Source of the DNA: Bacteroidota bacterium
GTDB lineage: Bacteria; Bacteroidota; Bacteroidia; NS11-12g; UBA955
Direction: 5' to 3'
NCBI GenBank assembly: GCA_030836345.1
Contig: JAURQA010000039.1
Span: 1 to 9,541 of the forward strand
DNA: 9,541 nucleotides
This document shows positions 1-8,078 of the stretch, in pieces (the stretch's first letter is position 1; each line of letters begins with the position of its first letter). A program made the translations under genes and the position numbers. The notes beneath the pieces were generated by a model, which made no database searches, was not told the DNA's origin, and worked only from the letters and a program-made list of their open reading frames with translations.

Positions 1-824
1 CAGATAACTCTATTGATTTTCAAGAATTTATGATTATGCCAGTAAATGCACACTCCTTTAGTGAAGCACTTCAAATGGGCGTTTCTATTTTTCATCACTT
101 AAAAGCCACATTGAAAACTAAAGGATATAGCACTAATGTTGGAGACGAAGGAGGTTTTGCTCCAAATATTAAAAGCAATGAAGAAGCCATTGAAATTGTA
201 ATAGAGGCCATTGAAAAGGCAGGCTATAAAGCAGGTGAAGATGTGTACATAGCTATGGATGCTGCAAGTAGTGAATTCTACGATAAAGAGAAGAAAAAAT
301 ACATCTTTCATAAAAGCGACAACAGAGAATTAAGCTCCACTGAAATGGTTGATTATTGGGTTGAATGGACAAAAAAATATCCCATAATGAGTATAGAAGA
401 CGGCTTAGATGAAGATGACTGGAATGGCTGGAAAGCGTTAACAGAAAAAATAGGAGAAAAGGTCCAATTAGTAGGAGATGATCTATTTGTTACCAATGTA
501 AAACGCTTAAAAAGAGGGGTTGACGAAAATATTGCGAACTCCATTCTGGTTAAAGTAAATCAAATTGGAACTTTGTCTGAGACCTTAGATGCGATAGAAA
601 TGGCAAATAAAGCTAGTTTTACCAATGTGATAAGTCACAGAAGTGGAGAAACAGAGGACAACACCATAGCTGATATATGCGTGGCAATGAACAGCGGTCT
701 TATAAAAACGGGCAGTGCTAGCCGAAGTGACCGAATGAGCAAATACAACCAGCTATTGCGGATTGAAGAAGAATTAGGTGATTCAGCAAAATATTTAGGT
801 AAGGATTGGAAATTTTTGAAGTAA
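1..824 (+). CDS. eno: Enolase (phosphopyruvate hydratase), 5' end cut by window
   Basis: Cytoplasmic glycolytic enzyme interconverting 2-phosphoglycerate and phosphoenolpyruvate. The reading frame is open from base 3, beginning [16 protein letters not shown], a conserved enolase stretch, so the ATG at 30 is internal and the true start lies before the window. About 273 residues are visible of a family length near 430. Visible motifs: GDEGG at 141-155 (catalytic acid/base Glu), SIEDG near 390 and VGDD near 471 (Mg2+-binding Glu and Asp), KVNQIGT with the catalytic Lys codon at 552, and SHRSGE at 633-650. The C terminus is complete. The next gene follows after 17 bases, or overlaps by 1 base if its alternative ATG is used, so this is probably the upstream visible member of an operon with the two transketolase subunit genes. 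Identification is secure; no defects seen. Confidence 0.97.
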   Translation, partial: DNSIDFQEFMIMPVNAHSFSEALQMGVSIFHHLKATLKTKGYSTNVGDEGGFAPNIKSNEEAIEIVIEAIEKAGYKAGEDVYIAMDAASSEFYDKEKKKYIFHKSDNRELSSTEMVDYWVEWTKKYPIMSIEDGLDEDDWNGWKALTEKIGEKVQLVGDDLFVTNVKRLKRGVDENIANSILVKVNQIGTLSETLDAIEMANKASFTNVISHRSGETEDNTIADICVAMNSGLIKTGSASRSDRMSKYNQLLRIEEELGDSAKYLGKDWKFLK

Positions 825-841
825 TGGGAAAAACACAAGCA

Positions 842-1690
842 ATGGCAAATACAGAAGAATTAAAAACAATCGCCACTCAGGTGCGAAGAGATATTGTGCG
901 TATGGTACATGCAGTAAGTAGTGGTCATCCAGGTGGTTCACTTGGTTGTGCCGATTATTTCACAGCATTGTTTTTTAACATTATGAAACATGATCCTTCT
1001 AATTTTACAATGAAGGCGAAAGATCAGGATGTTTTTTATTTAAGTAATGGACACATTAGTCCAGTATATTACTCAGTGCTTGCTAGAAATGGTTATTTCC
1101 CAGTTTCAGAATTAAGCTCTTTCAGAAAGTTAAATACTCGATTGCAAGGACATCCTGCCACCCATGAAGGCTTAGAAGGGATAAGAGTTGCCACTGGAAG
1201 CTTAGGACAAGGGTTTAGTGTCGCCGTGGGTCATGCTAAACAAAAGAAAATGGATGGAGATGATGGATTGGTCTATGTGGTAACGGGAGACGGCGAATTA
1301 CAAGAAGGTCAAATTTGGGAAGCAGCCATGTTTGCCCCACATAATAAATTGGATAATATGATCGTGGCTGTTGATTTTAATAATGCACAAATTGATGGCT
1401 CAACAATGGATATTATGGGCTTTGACGAACTTGGCAACAAGTTTGCAGCATTTGGTTGGGAAGTGTTATACATGGACGGAAACGATATGGACGATATCCT
1501 TAAAACCAATGCAGAAGCTAAAGCTAAGCTAGGTAATGGAAAACCCATCGTTATCATAATGAAAACTGAAATGGGGCAAGGAGTTGATTACATGATGGGT
1601 TCGCATGCATGGCATGGGAAAGCGCCAAACGATGAACTCTTAGAGAAGGCATTGAACCAACTTCCCGAAACACATTTGGGAGACTATTAA
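842..1690 (+). CDS. tkt: Transketolase, N-terminal (ThDP-binding) subunit
   Basis: One half of a two-gene transketolase, which transfers two-carbon ketol units between sugar phosphates in the non-oxidative pentose phosphate pathway; it must pair with the C-terminal subunit at 3067-4023. 282 residues from the ATG at 842, normal for the split-type subunit. Motifs: SGHPGGSLG at residues 27-35, LSNGH at 67-71, GHP at 103-105, SLGQG at 120-124, and the thiamine-diphosphate/metal motif from GDG (149-151) to the Asn pair at 180-181. I chose 842 because MANTEELK matches where this family normally begins. An in-frame ATG at 824 overlaps the enolase stop (TAATG) and would add six residues, MGKTQA; the TTG at 806 is unlikely. 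No Shine-Dalgarno is evident, only an A-rich leader, as usual in Bacteroidota. The stop overlaps the ATG of the VWA gene by one base. Confidence 0.95.
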   Translation: MANTEELKTIATQVRRDIVRMVHAVSSGHPGGSLGCADYFTALFFNIMKHDPSNFTMKAKDQDVFYLSNGHISPVYYSVLARNGYFPVSELSSFRKLNTRLQGHPATHEGLEGIRVATGSLGQGFSVAVGHAKQKKMDGDDGLVYVVTGDGELQEGQIWEAAMFAPHNKLDNMIVAVDFNNAQIDGSTMDIMGFDELGNKFAAFGWEVLYMDGNDMDDILKTNAEAKAKLGNGKPIVIIMKTEMGQGVDYMMGSHAWHGKAPNDELLEKALNQLPETHLGDY

Positions 1691-3063
1691 TGAAAAAAGG
1701 ATTAATCTTACTCTTCGCCTGTTTTACTGCTTACAGTAGTCAGGCACAGATCACAAACGATTATAAAGGTCGTAAAACACGTCTATTATTCTTATTGGAC
1801 GGAAGTGGAAGCATGGTGGCGGCTATGGACAAATCAACAAGATGGTCTATAGCAGTTGACTTAATGAGTCGAATGGTAGATTCACTAAGAAATGTAAAAG
1901 ATTTAGAAGTAGGATTAAGAGTATTTGGACATACCGTGCCAATCACACGTAAAGATTGCTATGACACCAAATTAGAAGTGCCCTTTGGTCCTCACAATCA
2001 CAAACTATTCAAAAATGCCTTGAGAAGGGTCATGCCCTTGGGATATACCTCAATAACAGAGTCAATTTTAGCTAGTGCCGAGGATTTTCCTAAAGATGAT
2101 AACGCACGAAATGTTCTGGTTATCATCACAGATGGAGTAGAGGAATGTGGTGGAGACCCTTGTGCAGTTAGTGCTGCCCTTCAAAAGAAAGGCATTATAC
2201 TTAAACCCTTCATTGTGGGAATAGGGAGTGCTAGTGATGAGTTTAGAACCACTTATAGTTGTGCTGGAACCTTCTTTAATGCTCAAACGCGCGAAGAATT
2301 TGATAAAATTATGGGTCTAATAATTAGTTCAGCCCTTAATGCAACTACAGCTCAAATAAGCTTATTAGATAATCAGGGAAAACCACTAGAAACAAATGTT
2401 CCCGTCTCGGTATACTCCAACACCTCTGGCCAAATTGTAGAATCTTGGATTCATACCTTAAACGGAAAAAATAATCCAGATACCATTTTCTTAGACCCGG
2501 TATTAACCTATAATATTGAGGTTCATACGACACCTAAAATTATTAAAAGAAATGTGGCTTTAATTCCAGGTCGGCACAACACCATCGCCATAGACGCTGC
2601 ACAAGGAGACATTTTTTTTAAAATAAAAGGAGTGACTCGTTATGGCCGGCTCCCCGTTCTGGTAAGTAAAGGCAAGCAAACCGATCGAATAACCATTCAA
2701 GACTTTAATACTAAGAAAAGATATTTAGTAGGGAACTATGATGTAGAAATACTTACCGTTCCACCTACAGTAATTAAAGGCATTAATGTGAAGCAAAACC
2801 GGACCACTACCTTAGAAATTGCCTCTCCAGGAAAATTGCAACTCACCAATAGTGCAGATATGGTTGCAAGTATTTTTACGATGAAACAAGGCTCCCAAAC
2901 GTGGGTTGCAGATATTCCTCAAAATGCGGGAAGGTATGATTTAACCATGCAGCCAGGTAAGTATCAAATAATATACAGATCGAAGAATGAAACACGCATG
3001 ATTTACAGTAAAACAAAAGACTTTAAAATAACATCACTCACCAGTACATACATAACCATTTAA
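1690..3063 (+). CDS. Secreted von Willebrand factor A (VWA) domain protein with C-terminal beta-rich repeats
   Basis: 457 residues. The N terminus is a Sec signal peptide: MKK, a hydrophobic core (residues 4-15), and probable cleavage after SSQA or SQAQ (residues 19-20). The VWA domain covers about residues 30-215 with a complete MIDAS metal site: DGSGS (D37, S39, S41), T120 in the GYTSITES loop, and ITDG with D148. Cysteines at 90, 153, 158 and 191 could form disulfides after export. The rest (about 222-457) has no catalytic motif but shows three degenerate units with a period of about 75 residues, anchored at Y274 (YNIEV), Y350 (YDVEI) and Y425 (YQIIY), likely beta-sandwich modules. VWA domains bind ligands or partner proteins through a divalent cation; the partner here is unknown. 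The ATG overlaps the preceding transketolase stop (TAATG), suggesting translational coupling, and the next gene starts 3 bases downstream. No lipobox or membrane anchor is visible. A VWA call is secure; a specific function is not assignable. Confidence 0.88.
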   Translation: MKKGLILLFACFTAYSSQAQITNDYKGRKTRLLFLLDGSGSMVAAMDKSTRWSIAVDLMSRMVDSLRNVKDLEVGLRVFGHTVPITRKDCYDTKLEVPFGPHNHKLFKNALRRVMPLGYTSITESILASAEDFPKDDNARNVLVIITDGVEECGGDPCAVSAALQKKGIILKPFIVGIGSASDEFRTTYSCAGTFFNAQTREEFDKIMGLIISSALNATTAQISLLDNQGKPLETNVPVSVYSNTSGQIVESWIHTLNGKNNPDTIFLDPVLTYNIEVHTTPKIIKRNVALIPGRHNTIAIDAAQGDIFFKIKGVTRYGRLPVLVSKGKQTDRITIQDFNTKKRYLVGNYDVEILTVPPTVIKGINVKQNRTTTLEIASPGKLQLTNSADMVASIFTMKQGSQTWVADIPQNAGRYDLTMQPGKYQIIYRSKNETRMIYSKTKDFKITSLTSTYITI

Positions 3064-3066
3064 ATA

Positions 3067-4023
3067 ATGAAAAACTTTGAAATAAGCGGAAACAAAGACA
3101 CCCGAAGTGGGTTTGGTCAAGGGCTCTTAGAAGCGGGCCAAAAGAATGATAATATCGTGGCTCTTTGTGCCGATTTGACCGGTTCTTTGCAGATGCAACA
3201 TTTCCAAGGGGCATACCCCGACCGCTTTATACAAGCCGGTATCTCAGAAGCCAATATGATGAGTATGGCTGCTGGTCTTGCTACAGGTGGAAAGATCCCA
3301 TTTACAGGAACCTTTGCCAATTTTAGTACAGGCAGGGTGTATGATCAAATACGGCAAAGCATTGCATACTCCCATAAGAATGTGAAGATTTGTGCATCGC
3401 ATGCAGGTTTAACCTTGGGTGAAGATGGAGCAACGCATCAAATTCTTGAAGATTTAGGTTTAATGAAAATGTTGCCAGGTATGACCGTTATTAATCCTTG
3501 TGATTATAACCAAACAAAGGCAGCAACATTAGCTATTGCAGCATTTGATGGACCTTGTTACTTACGTTTTGGCCGCCCTAAATGGCCTGTATTTACTCCC
3601 GAGGATCAAACCTTGGAAATAGGTAAAGCTTTAATGCTTAACGAGGGAAAAGATGTAACCATATTTGCCACGGGGCACTTGGTATGGAAAGCCATCGAGG
3701 CAGGTCATATATTGGCTGAAAAGGGCATTGATGTTGAAATCATAAACATACACACCATTAAACCTTTAGATAAGGAGGCTATTTTAGACTCCGCACGCAA
3801 AACCCGCTGTGTAGTTACGGCTGAAGAACACCAGATGAATGGTGGTCTAGGCGATTCAGTGGCACAGGTACTAGCTTTAAATTTACCCACTCCTATGGAA
3901 ATGGTTGCCGTTAATGACTCTTTTGGAGAGAGCGGAACCCCAGCTCAATTAATGGCTAAATACCATATTGATACTCCAGATGTAGTTGCCGCTGTGGAAA
4001 GAGCAATGGCCCGAAAGGTTTAA
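3067..4023 (+). CDS. tkt: Transketolase, C-terminal subunit (pyrimidine-binding and transketolase C domains)
   Basis: Second half of the split transketolase; 318 residues, full length for this subunit. The pyrimidine-binding domain (about 10-175) contains ISEANM with E61, the Glu expected to activate the thiamine cofactor, [15 protein letters not shown] at 111-125 (transketolase signature 2) and [15 protein letters not shown], where DXS-like and transketolase proteins carry substrate-binding residues. The C-terminal Rossmann-like domain (about 190-315) includes [21 protein letters not shown] and the EEH motif of [13 protein letters not shown]. The neighbouring ThDP-binding subunit leaves transketolase as the best call rather than 1-deoxyxylulose-5-phosphate synthase, which is normally a single chain. 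The gene starts 3 bases after the VWA stop, so it is almost certainly transcribed with it. It converges on the glycosyltransferase gene 12 bases away, with no good terminator between. Confidence 0.95.
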   Translation: MKNFEISGNKDTRSGFGQGLLEAGQKNDNIVALCADLTGSLQMQHFQGAYPDRFIQAGISEANMMSMAAGLATGGKIPFTGTFANFSTGRVYDQIRQSIAYSHKNVKICASHAGLTLGEDGATHQILEDLGLMKMLPGMTVINPCDYNQTKAATLAIAAFDGPCYLRFGRPKWPVFTPEDQTLEIGKALMLNEGKDVTIFATGHLVWKAIEAGHILAEKGIDVEIINIHTIKPLDKEAILDSARKTRCVVTAEEHQMNGGLGDSVAQVLALNLPTPMEMVAVNDSFGESGTPAQLMAKYHIDTPDVVAAVERAMARKV

Positions 4024-4035
4024 ATTTATAGGGCC
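4008..4035. other. GC-rich inverted repeat across a convergent gene junction (weak candidate terminator)
   Basis: GGCCC at 4008-4012 pairs with GGGCC at 4031-4035 around an 18-base AT-rich loop that contains the transketolase stop codon. The right arm ends at the base before the glycosyltransferase stop codon (4036-4038 on the - strand). The structure is symmetric and could act on either strand, but the stem is only 5 bp and neither side has a T-run, so a terminator role is weak. Confidence 0.2.
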
Positions 4036-6720
4036 TTAAAGATCCTCAAAGCCTTGCAAATGATCTCCGCCAGTTAATTCCTGGTAAATTTCATCTCTTA
4101 CATATACATCTTTTAGCGCATTTTGATATCGCTGTGACTCGGTGGTTTGACCTACGGCGTTAAATAGTTGCACAGCCACTCGGTAAAATTGATCATTAAA
4201 AGGTTGTAGCTCAATCGATTTCTTAATATCCAATAGCGCATCATTCATGCCATTATTGTTGGCTTTACAAATAGATCGCATGTAGTACGCCTGAGCTTCT
4301 TTAGGTCTTGTTACTAATACATTATTCAATTTTTCTATGGCTTTGTCAAACATCTTGGCATTTTGATACCCTTGCGCCATTAAGTACATACAAACATGCA
4401 TTTCAGGATAAATACTCAAGGCTTTATTTCCATATTTTTCCATGTTTGGAATATCACCCTTCATAGCATAAGCTTGAGCCATTTTATACAGAATCTCATT
4501 GCTATTCGTATCTGCCTTTAGTGCCCTTTTAAAGAAATATAAAGCACTATCTGGATTGCTCTTTGCAGGATTATTAGCGGATAGATACAAATTAGCCTGA
4601 ATATCATTTTTATCCATTCGTTCAATAACAACGCCCACAGGTTTGCCATCTACCATGGGAGAGTAAATAGTGTTCTTAGGAGGGTAATTCCCATTTAACA
4701 GGCGACTGCCATCCATGTATGCATTATAAAAAATAGCATACTTCCAATCCGAGGCTCCTCTATCATCAAATCGAGCAAAACCTACATGAACATTGGGGTA
4801 GTCTCGTAAATAATATTTCACAATATTGGGATCATAGGATACAATTGTAACCTTTTTATCCAGGTTTTGCTTAATCTTATTTTCGATGAGCCAATCCGTG
4901 CTTTGGCGCAATCCAGCCAAATAATAATCCATTTCATACTGGCCGTAAGCACCCGCCGTTCCTCCTACCGTTTCATTGAAATAAATATACTCCAAAGGAT
5001 GGTTTTTTACAATAAAAGACGCCGGTAATAAGCTCAAAGCCACTGGTAGTAAAAAGGTAAATTTACCAAGATTTGGCATTTTAGATTTTAAGAATTTCTC
5101 CAACATATGCCAACCTATCAAGGCCGTTGCCACGCACATGGGTAAAACAAAGAGAATATGTCTAAGACCTCCATATACATTGGATTTTTGAATATATATG
5201 TAAACAACAGGGAAAATGGCTGCAAAGAGCACCAAGAAAACCGGTAAACTCATTTTCCTTGTAAGAGCCGATAGAATTATAAATATAAATATACCCACAA
5301 TACTTACTAAGGGAAGCGTAATCCAAACATATTTAATGAGGTAATACCTTGGGAGCAAATCAGAATCCCATAATTGACCTTCAAATAATTGGCGGATGCT
5401 GCCTGAATAACTGCTAAACTCTGTTAGAGCCGCTATGGGATTACTTAAAGGAGCAATCCAGCCCCAAGGCCATAGTACTATTCCAATAAAATAGGAGAGG
5501 AGTACAACCAAAAAAACGGTACTTATGGGCTTTATAAGACCAGCCCACTTAAGCTTAATAAACTGAGACCACCCAATATCTTCAATGTATTTAAGGGCTG
5601 CATAAAATACGGCAATGGCAACAACAAGTACGCCACCAATACGAATGCTTATGGCCAAAGCGCAACCCACCACCAAACCCATTAAATGGCTGGTCCGCAT
5701 GTTTCTTATATTTGAAAAAGCCATTAAAGTATAATAAATGGCAATGGTATAGCCAGCAGCAAAAGGAATATCCTTTGGGTTATTGAAGGACTCTCCCAAT
5801 AAGCGAGGAGTAAAGAATAGAACAATAAGCGCTAAACAGGCATATGCATAACTTCCCGTTATGCGTTTTACAATAAGCGCAGCAAAAAGCATAACCAGTA
5901 GGCCAAATAAGGCATTTACCTTATGCCTAAATCCGTAGATATCTTCTACTCCAAAAATGCTTATTAAAGCAGAGCAGATTGTATCAAAAGAAGAACCATA
6001 TAAATGCATCTTTCGAGCCTCATCTGGTATGGTAGCCAAATCTGAGCCCAAAATTTTGGCTTTTGATATGTAATTGGCAGCAAATCGATTGCTCTTTAAA
6101 GCCACCGTGTCTACCTCATTATTTCCGGTGTAATAGTTTAGGATAAGCTGACTATACTCATGCTGGACTATTTCATCACCAGTAATACCCGCTTTATTAC
6201 TAAGGGCAGGCATGGCAAAAGTTAAGATCAAAGCTAAGGCATAAAAAGCCAATAGAAAGGGCTGCCCCTTAACGCTAGCTTTTGCATAATTTACCCAAGC
6301 AGAGAAATTGCTTTTAAGGCCGTTTAAGGGATTTGATTTGAGAGAGCCTATTTTTCCATGTTCCAAAAAAAGTGTTTTACTTGAATTTCGACGAAACCAG
6401 TAATTATAATCAATTTTACTTTTTAAGGAAAGGCTTCTTTGAGACAAAAGTTTAAATTGAGCAGATGAACAAATGATTCCACTCATGCTTTCCTCTGGTA
6501 CACTTATTCCAGAAAAAAGCTCATACATTCTGTTTCGCTTGCCTTTAGGCACAATGTAAATGCATTCTGAATCCTTAAGATGGATAGTGGTGTACTTTAG
6601 CCCTTTAGCAGAACCCATTTGAATAAATACCTGATCATCTGAATTTAGATGATTCTCTGATAGCCAATCGGCTATTGTTTGCGCATCTTCTTTAAAAGGG
6701 GAATATGTATATAAAGCCAT
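4036..6720 (-). CDS. Polytopic GT-C/PMT-like glycosyltransferase with C-terminal TPR domain
   Basis: 894 residues in three parts. (1) Residues 1-150: soluble, basic toward its end, not recognised. (2) About 150-575: some ten hydrophobic segments (e.g. 153-173, 268-304, 318-335, 346-374, 399-416, 465-510, 520-538, 552-571). After the first, the loop reads GITGDEIVQHE, with D182-E183 in the position of the acidic DE pair of GT-C enzymes such as PMT and ArnT. PRLLGESFNNPKDIPFAAGY (305-324), GGLRHILFVLP (517-527) and EYIYFNETVGG (577-587) also resemble family-39-type bacterial membrane glycosyltransferases. (3) About 705-865: three or four TPR-like helical pairs (ALYFFKRALKAD, KYGNKALSIYPE, AIEKLNNVLVTRP, DIKKSIELQP), a protein-binding platform. 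Such enzymes usually move sugar from a polyprenyl-phosphate carrier to a protein, lipid or glycan; donor and acceptor are unknown. The ATG at 6720 is the first Met in the frame, with no Shine-Dalgarno. It is separated from the upstream dehydrogenase gene by a terminator, so it is probably monocistronic. Confidence 0.8.
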   Translation of the reverse strand: MALYTYSPFKEDAQTIADWLSENHLNSDDQVFIQMGSAKGLKYTTIHLKDSECIYIVPKGKRNRMYELFSGISVPEESMSGIICSSAQFKLLSQRSLSLKSKIDYNYWFRRNSSKTLFLEHGKIGSLKSNPLNGLKSNFSAWVNYAKASVKGQPFLLAFYALALILTFAMPALSNKAGITGDEIVQHEYSQLILNYYTGNNEVDTVALKSNRFAANYISKAKILGSDLATIPDEARKMHLYGSSFDTICSALISIFGVEDIYGFRHKVNALFGLLVMLFAALIVKRITGSYAYACLALIVLFFTPRLLGESFNNPKDIPFAAGYTIAIYYTLMAFSNIRNMRTSHLMGLVVGCALAISIRIGGVLVVAIAVFYAALKYIEDIGWSQFIKLKWAGLIKPISTVFLVVLLSYFIGIVLWPWGWIAPLSNPIAALTEFSSYSGSIRQLFEGQLWDSDLLPRYYLIKYVWITLPLVSIVGIFIFIILSALTRKMSLPVFLVLFAAIFPVVYIYIQKSNVYGGLRHILFVLPMCVATALIGWHMLEKFLKSKMPNLGKFTFLLPVALSLLPASFIVKNHPLEYIYFNETVGGTAGAYGQYEMDYYLAGLRQSTDWLIENKIKQNLDKKVTIVSYDPNIVKYYLRDYPNVHVGFARFDDRGASDWKYAIFYNAYMDGSRLLNGNYPPKNTIYSPMVDGKPVGVVIERMDKNDIQANLYLSANNPAKSNPDSALYFFKRALKADTNSNEILYKMAQAYAMKGDIPNMEKYGNKALSIYPEMHVCMYLMAQGYQNAKMFDKAIEKLNNVLVTRPKEAQAYYMRSICKANNNGMNDALLDIKKSIELQPFNDQFYRVAVQLFNAVGQTTESQRYQNALKDVYVRDEIYQELTGGDHLQGFEDL

Positions 6721-6780
6721 TGTTATAATTAGATAGTATTAGCAATATTACTATGTATAATTATATATTGTATACTTACG

Positions 6781-6800
6781 ATTGATTAATTCTAATCAAT
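6781..6800. repeat. Perfect 8+8 bp inverted repeat, candidate operator
   Basis: ATTGATTA-ATTC-TAATCAAT is a perfect 8 bp inverted repeat with a 4 bp spacer. It lies 61-80 bases upstream of the glycosyltransferase ATG (- strand). It has no adjacent T-run and is too AT-rich to be a likely terminator, so an operator for a dimeric regulator is more plausible. In AT-rich intergenic DNA chance formation cannot be excluded. Confidence 0.35.
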
Positions 6801-6817
6801 TCTACTCTGATTCTAAT
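6789..6817 (-). repeat. Three helically phased TAGAAT direct repeats, candidate regulator-binding array
   Basis: On the - strand TAGAAT occurs three times with start-to-start spacing of 11 and then 10 bases, i.e. once per helical turn. On the + strand the copies read ATTCTAAT at 6789, ATTCTACT at 6799 and ATTCTAAT at 6810. The array overlaps the inverted repeat at 6781-6800 and lies about 70-97 bases upstream of the glycosyltransferase ATG, a reasonable place for an activator or repressor site. No regulator can be named from the sequence. Confidence 0.35.
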
Positions 6818-6867
6818 TTAGCTTGGTTATTTGTTCTTCCTTACGTGCCATAGATACATGGATAGAC

Positions 6868-6900
6868 AAAAAAAGAATGGAGCCTTTAAAGCTCCATTCT
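6868..6900 (-). terminator. Rho-independent terminator of the acyl-CoA dehydrogenase gene
   Basis: A perfect 10 bp stem (AGAATGGAGC at 6874-6883 with GCTCCATTCT at 6891-6900) and a 7-base loop is followed on the - strand by a run of seven T (complement of 6868-6874). It starts 29 bases past the dehydrogenase stop codon. On the + strand there is no T-run and no gene ending nearby, so its direction is clear. It separates the dehydrogenase transcript from the glycosyltransferase gene further along the same strand. Confidence 0.9.
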
Positions 6901-6929
6901 ACAAAGTTTAACTAATCTTTTGAAGAAAA

Positions 6930-8072
6930 CTAGTCTCTTAAAATATCTCTGCTTATGACAACGCGCTGAACTTCACTTGTACCCTCATAAATTTGGGTAA
7001 TTTTAGCATCTCTCATTAGGCGTTCTACATGGTATTCTTTAACAAACCCGTAACCCCCATGAATTTGTACAGCCTCTACGGTTGTTTTCATCGCTGTTTC
7101 GCTTGAAAATAATTTAGCCATACTGCTTGCACGACTATAATCACTCTCTGCATCTTTGAGCCAAGCAGCTTTTAAACAAAGTAGGCGAGAGGTCTCTATT
7201 TCCGTAGCCATATCGGCTAATTTAAACGCTATGGCTTGATGATTTTTTATTTCAGTGCCAAAAGCTTTTCTCTCTTTCGAATACTGTTTTGCCAATTCAT
7301 AGGCTCCACTAGCTATTCCTAAAGCCTGCGCCGCTATTCCTATACGTCCACCAGCAAGCGTTTTCATCGCAAACTTAAACCCAAATCCATCCTCACCAAT
7401 TCTATTTTCCTTCGGAACTTTCACATCTGTAAACATAATACTATGCGTATCGCTGCCTCTAATACCTAATTTTTCTTCCTTTTTTCCAACAGTAAACCCT
7501 TCCCAGGTTTTTTCTACGATAAATGCGTTAATTCCTTTGTGACCTTTCTCAACATCTGTTTGAGCGATGACTAAAAAGTAATCGGCACTGTTTCCATTGG
7601 TTATCCAGTTTTTTGTACCGTTAAGTAAGTAATAATCGCCTTTGTCTTCAGCTGTCGTTTGTTGGCTTGTGGCATCACTTCCTGCTTCTGGCTCGCTTAG
7701 GCAAAAAGCGCCTAATTTTTGACCGCTGGCTAGCGGCATTAAGTATTTTTCCTTCTGATATTCATTGGCAAAGGTCTCCAAACCCCAACAAACCAAACTA
7801 TTATTAACACTTACAACAACAGAAGCACTCGCATCGACTTTACTTAATTCTTCCATAGCCAAAACATAACTAATAGTATCCATACCACTGCCACCGTATT
7901 TTGGATCAACCATCATACCCATAAAACCTAATTCACCCAACTTTTTAATTTGCTCAGTGGGGAATTTTTCATCTCTATCACGATCTATCACACCGGGCAA
8001 TAGCTCAGTCTGAGCAAAATCGCGCGCTGCCTGCTGCACTGCTAAGTGCTCTTCAGTTAATTCAAAATTCAT
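6930..8072 (-). CDS. Acyl-CoA dehydrogenase (short-chain/butyryl-CoA type)
   Basis: FAD-dependent enzyme oxidising acyl-CoA to trans-2-enoyl-CoA, passing electrons to electron-transfer flavoprotein, in fatty-acid or branched-chain amino-acid breakdown. 380 residues, the standard length. The N-terminal helical domain (about 1-115) is followed by signature GAFCLSEPEAGSDA (121-134), the mid beta domain with NGTKNWITNG (151-160), and the C-terminal helical domain with KERKAFG (266-272), QIHGGYGF (336-343) and IYEGTSEVQR (361-370). E363 occupies the catalytic-base position of the short- and medium-chain enzymes. I chose the ATG at 8072 because MNFELTEEH is the usual family start; the ATG at 8120 would add 16 hydrophobic residues out of keeping with the family. 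A strong terminator follows the gene. Chain-length preference (butyryl, isovaleryl or other) cannot be fixed from sequence reading alone. Confidence 0.95.
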   Translation of the reverse strand: MNFELTEEHLAVQQAARDFAQTELLPGVIDRDRDEKFPTEQIKKLGELGFMGMMVDPKYGGSGMDTISYVLAMEELSKVDASASVVVSVNNSLVCWGLETFANEYQKEKYLMPLASGQKLGAFCLSEPEAGSDATSQQTTAEDKGDYYLLNGTKNWITNGNSADYFLVIAQTDVEKGHKGINAFIVEKTWEGFTVGKKEEKLGIRGSDTHSIMFTDVKVPKENRIGEDGFGFKFAMKTLAGGRIGIAAQALGIASGAYELAKQYSKERKAFGTEIKNHQAIAFKLADMATEIETSRLLCLKAAWLKDAESDYSRASSMAKLFSSETAMKTTVEAVQIHGGYGFVKEYHVERLMRDAKITQIYEGTSEVQRVVISRDILRD

Positions 8073-8078
8073 TAAATA

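Noticed and set aside
99..311. 70-residue open frame on the - strand inside enolase
   Set aside because: Shadow of the enolase gene; low-complexity Phe/Ile-rich translation with no family resemblance. The same applies to the other short antisense frames inside the transketolase and VWA genes.
806..844. TTG start at 806 or ATG at 824 for the transketolase N-terminal subunit
   Set aside because: TTG at 806 lies inside enolase coding sequence and adds residues not typical of the family. ATG at 824 is possible but 842 aligns best; kept only as an alternative.
842..4023. A single transketolase gene disrupted by an insertion
   Set aside because: Both transketolase parts have natural starts and ends and normal split-subunit lengths. 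The gene between is intact with its own signal peptide, and no target-site duplication or mobile-element ends were seen.
6755..6775. GTATA...TATAC inverted repeat upstream of the glycosyltransferase
   Set aside because: Arms of only 5 bp in nearly pure AT sequence; not distinguishable from chance.
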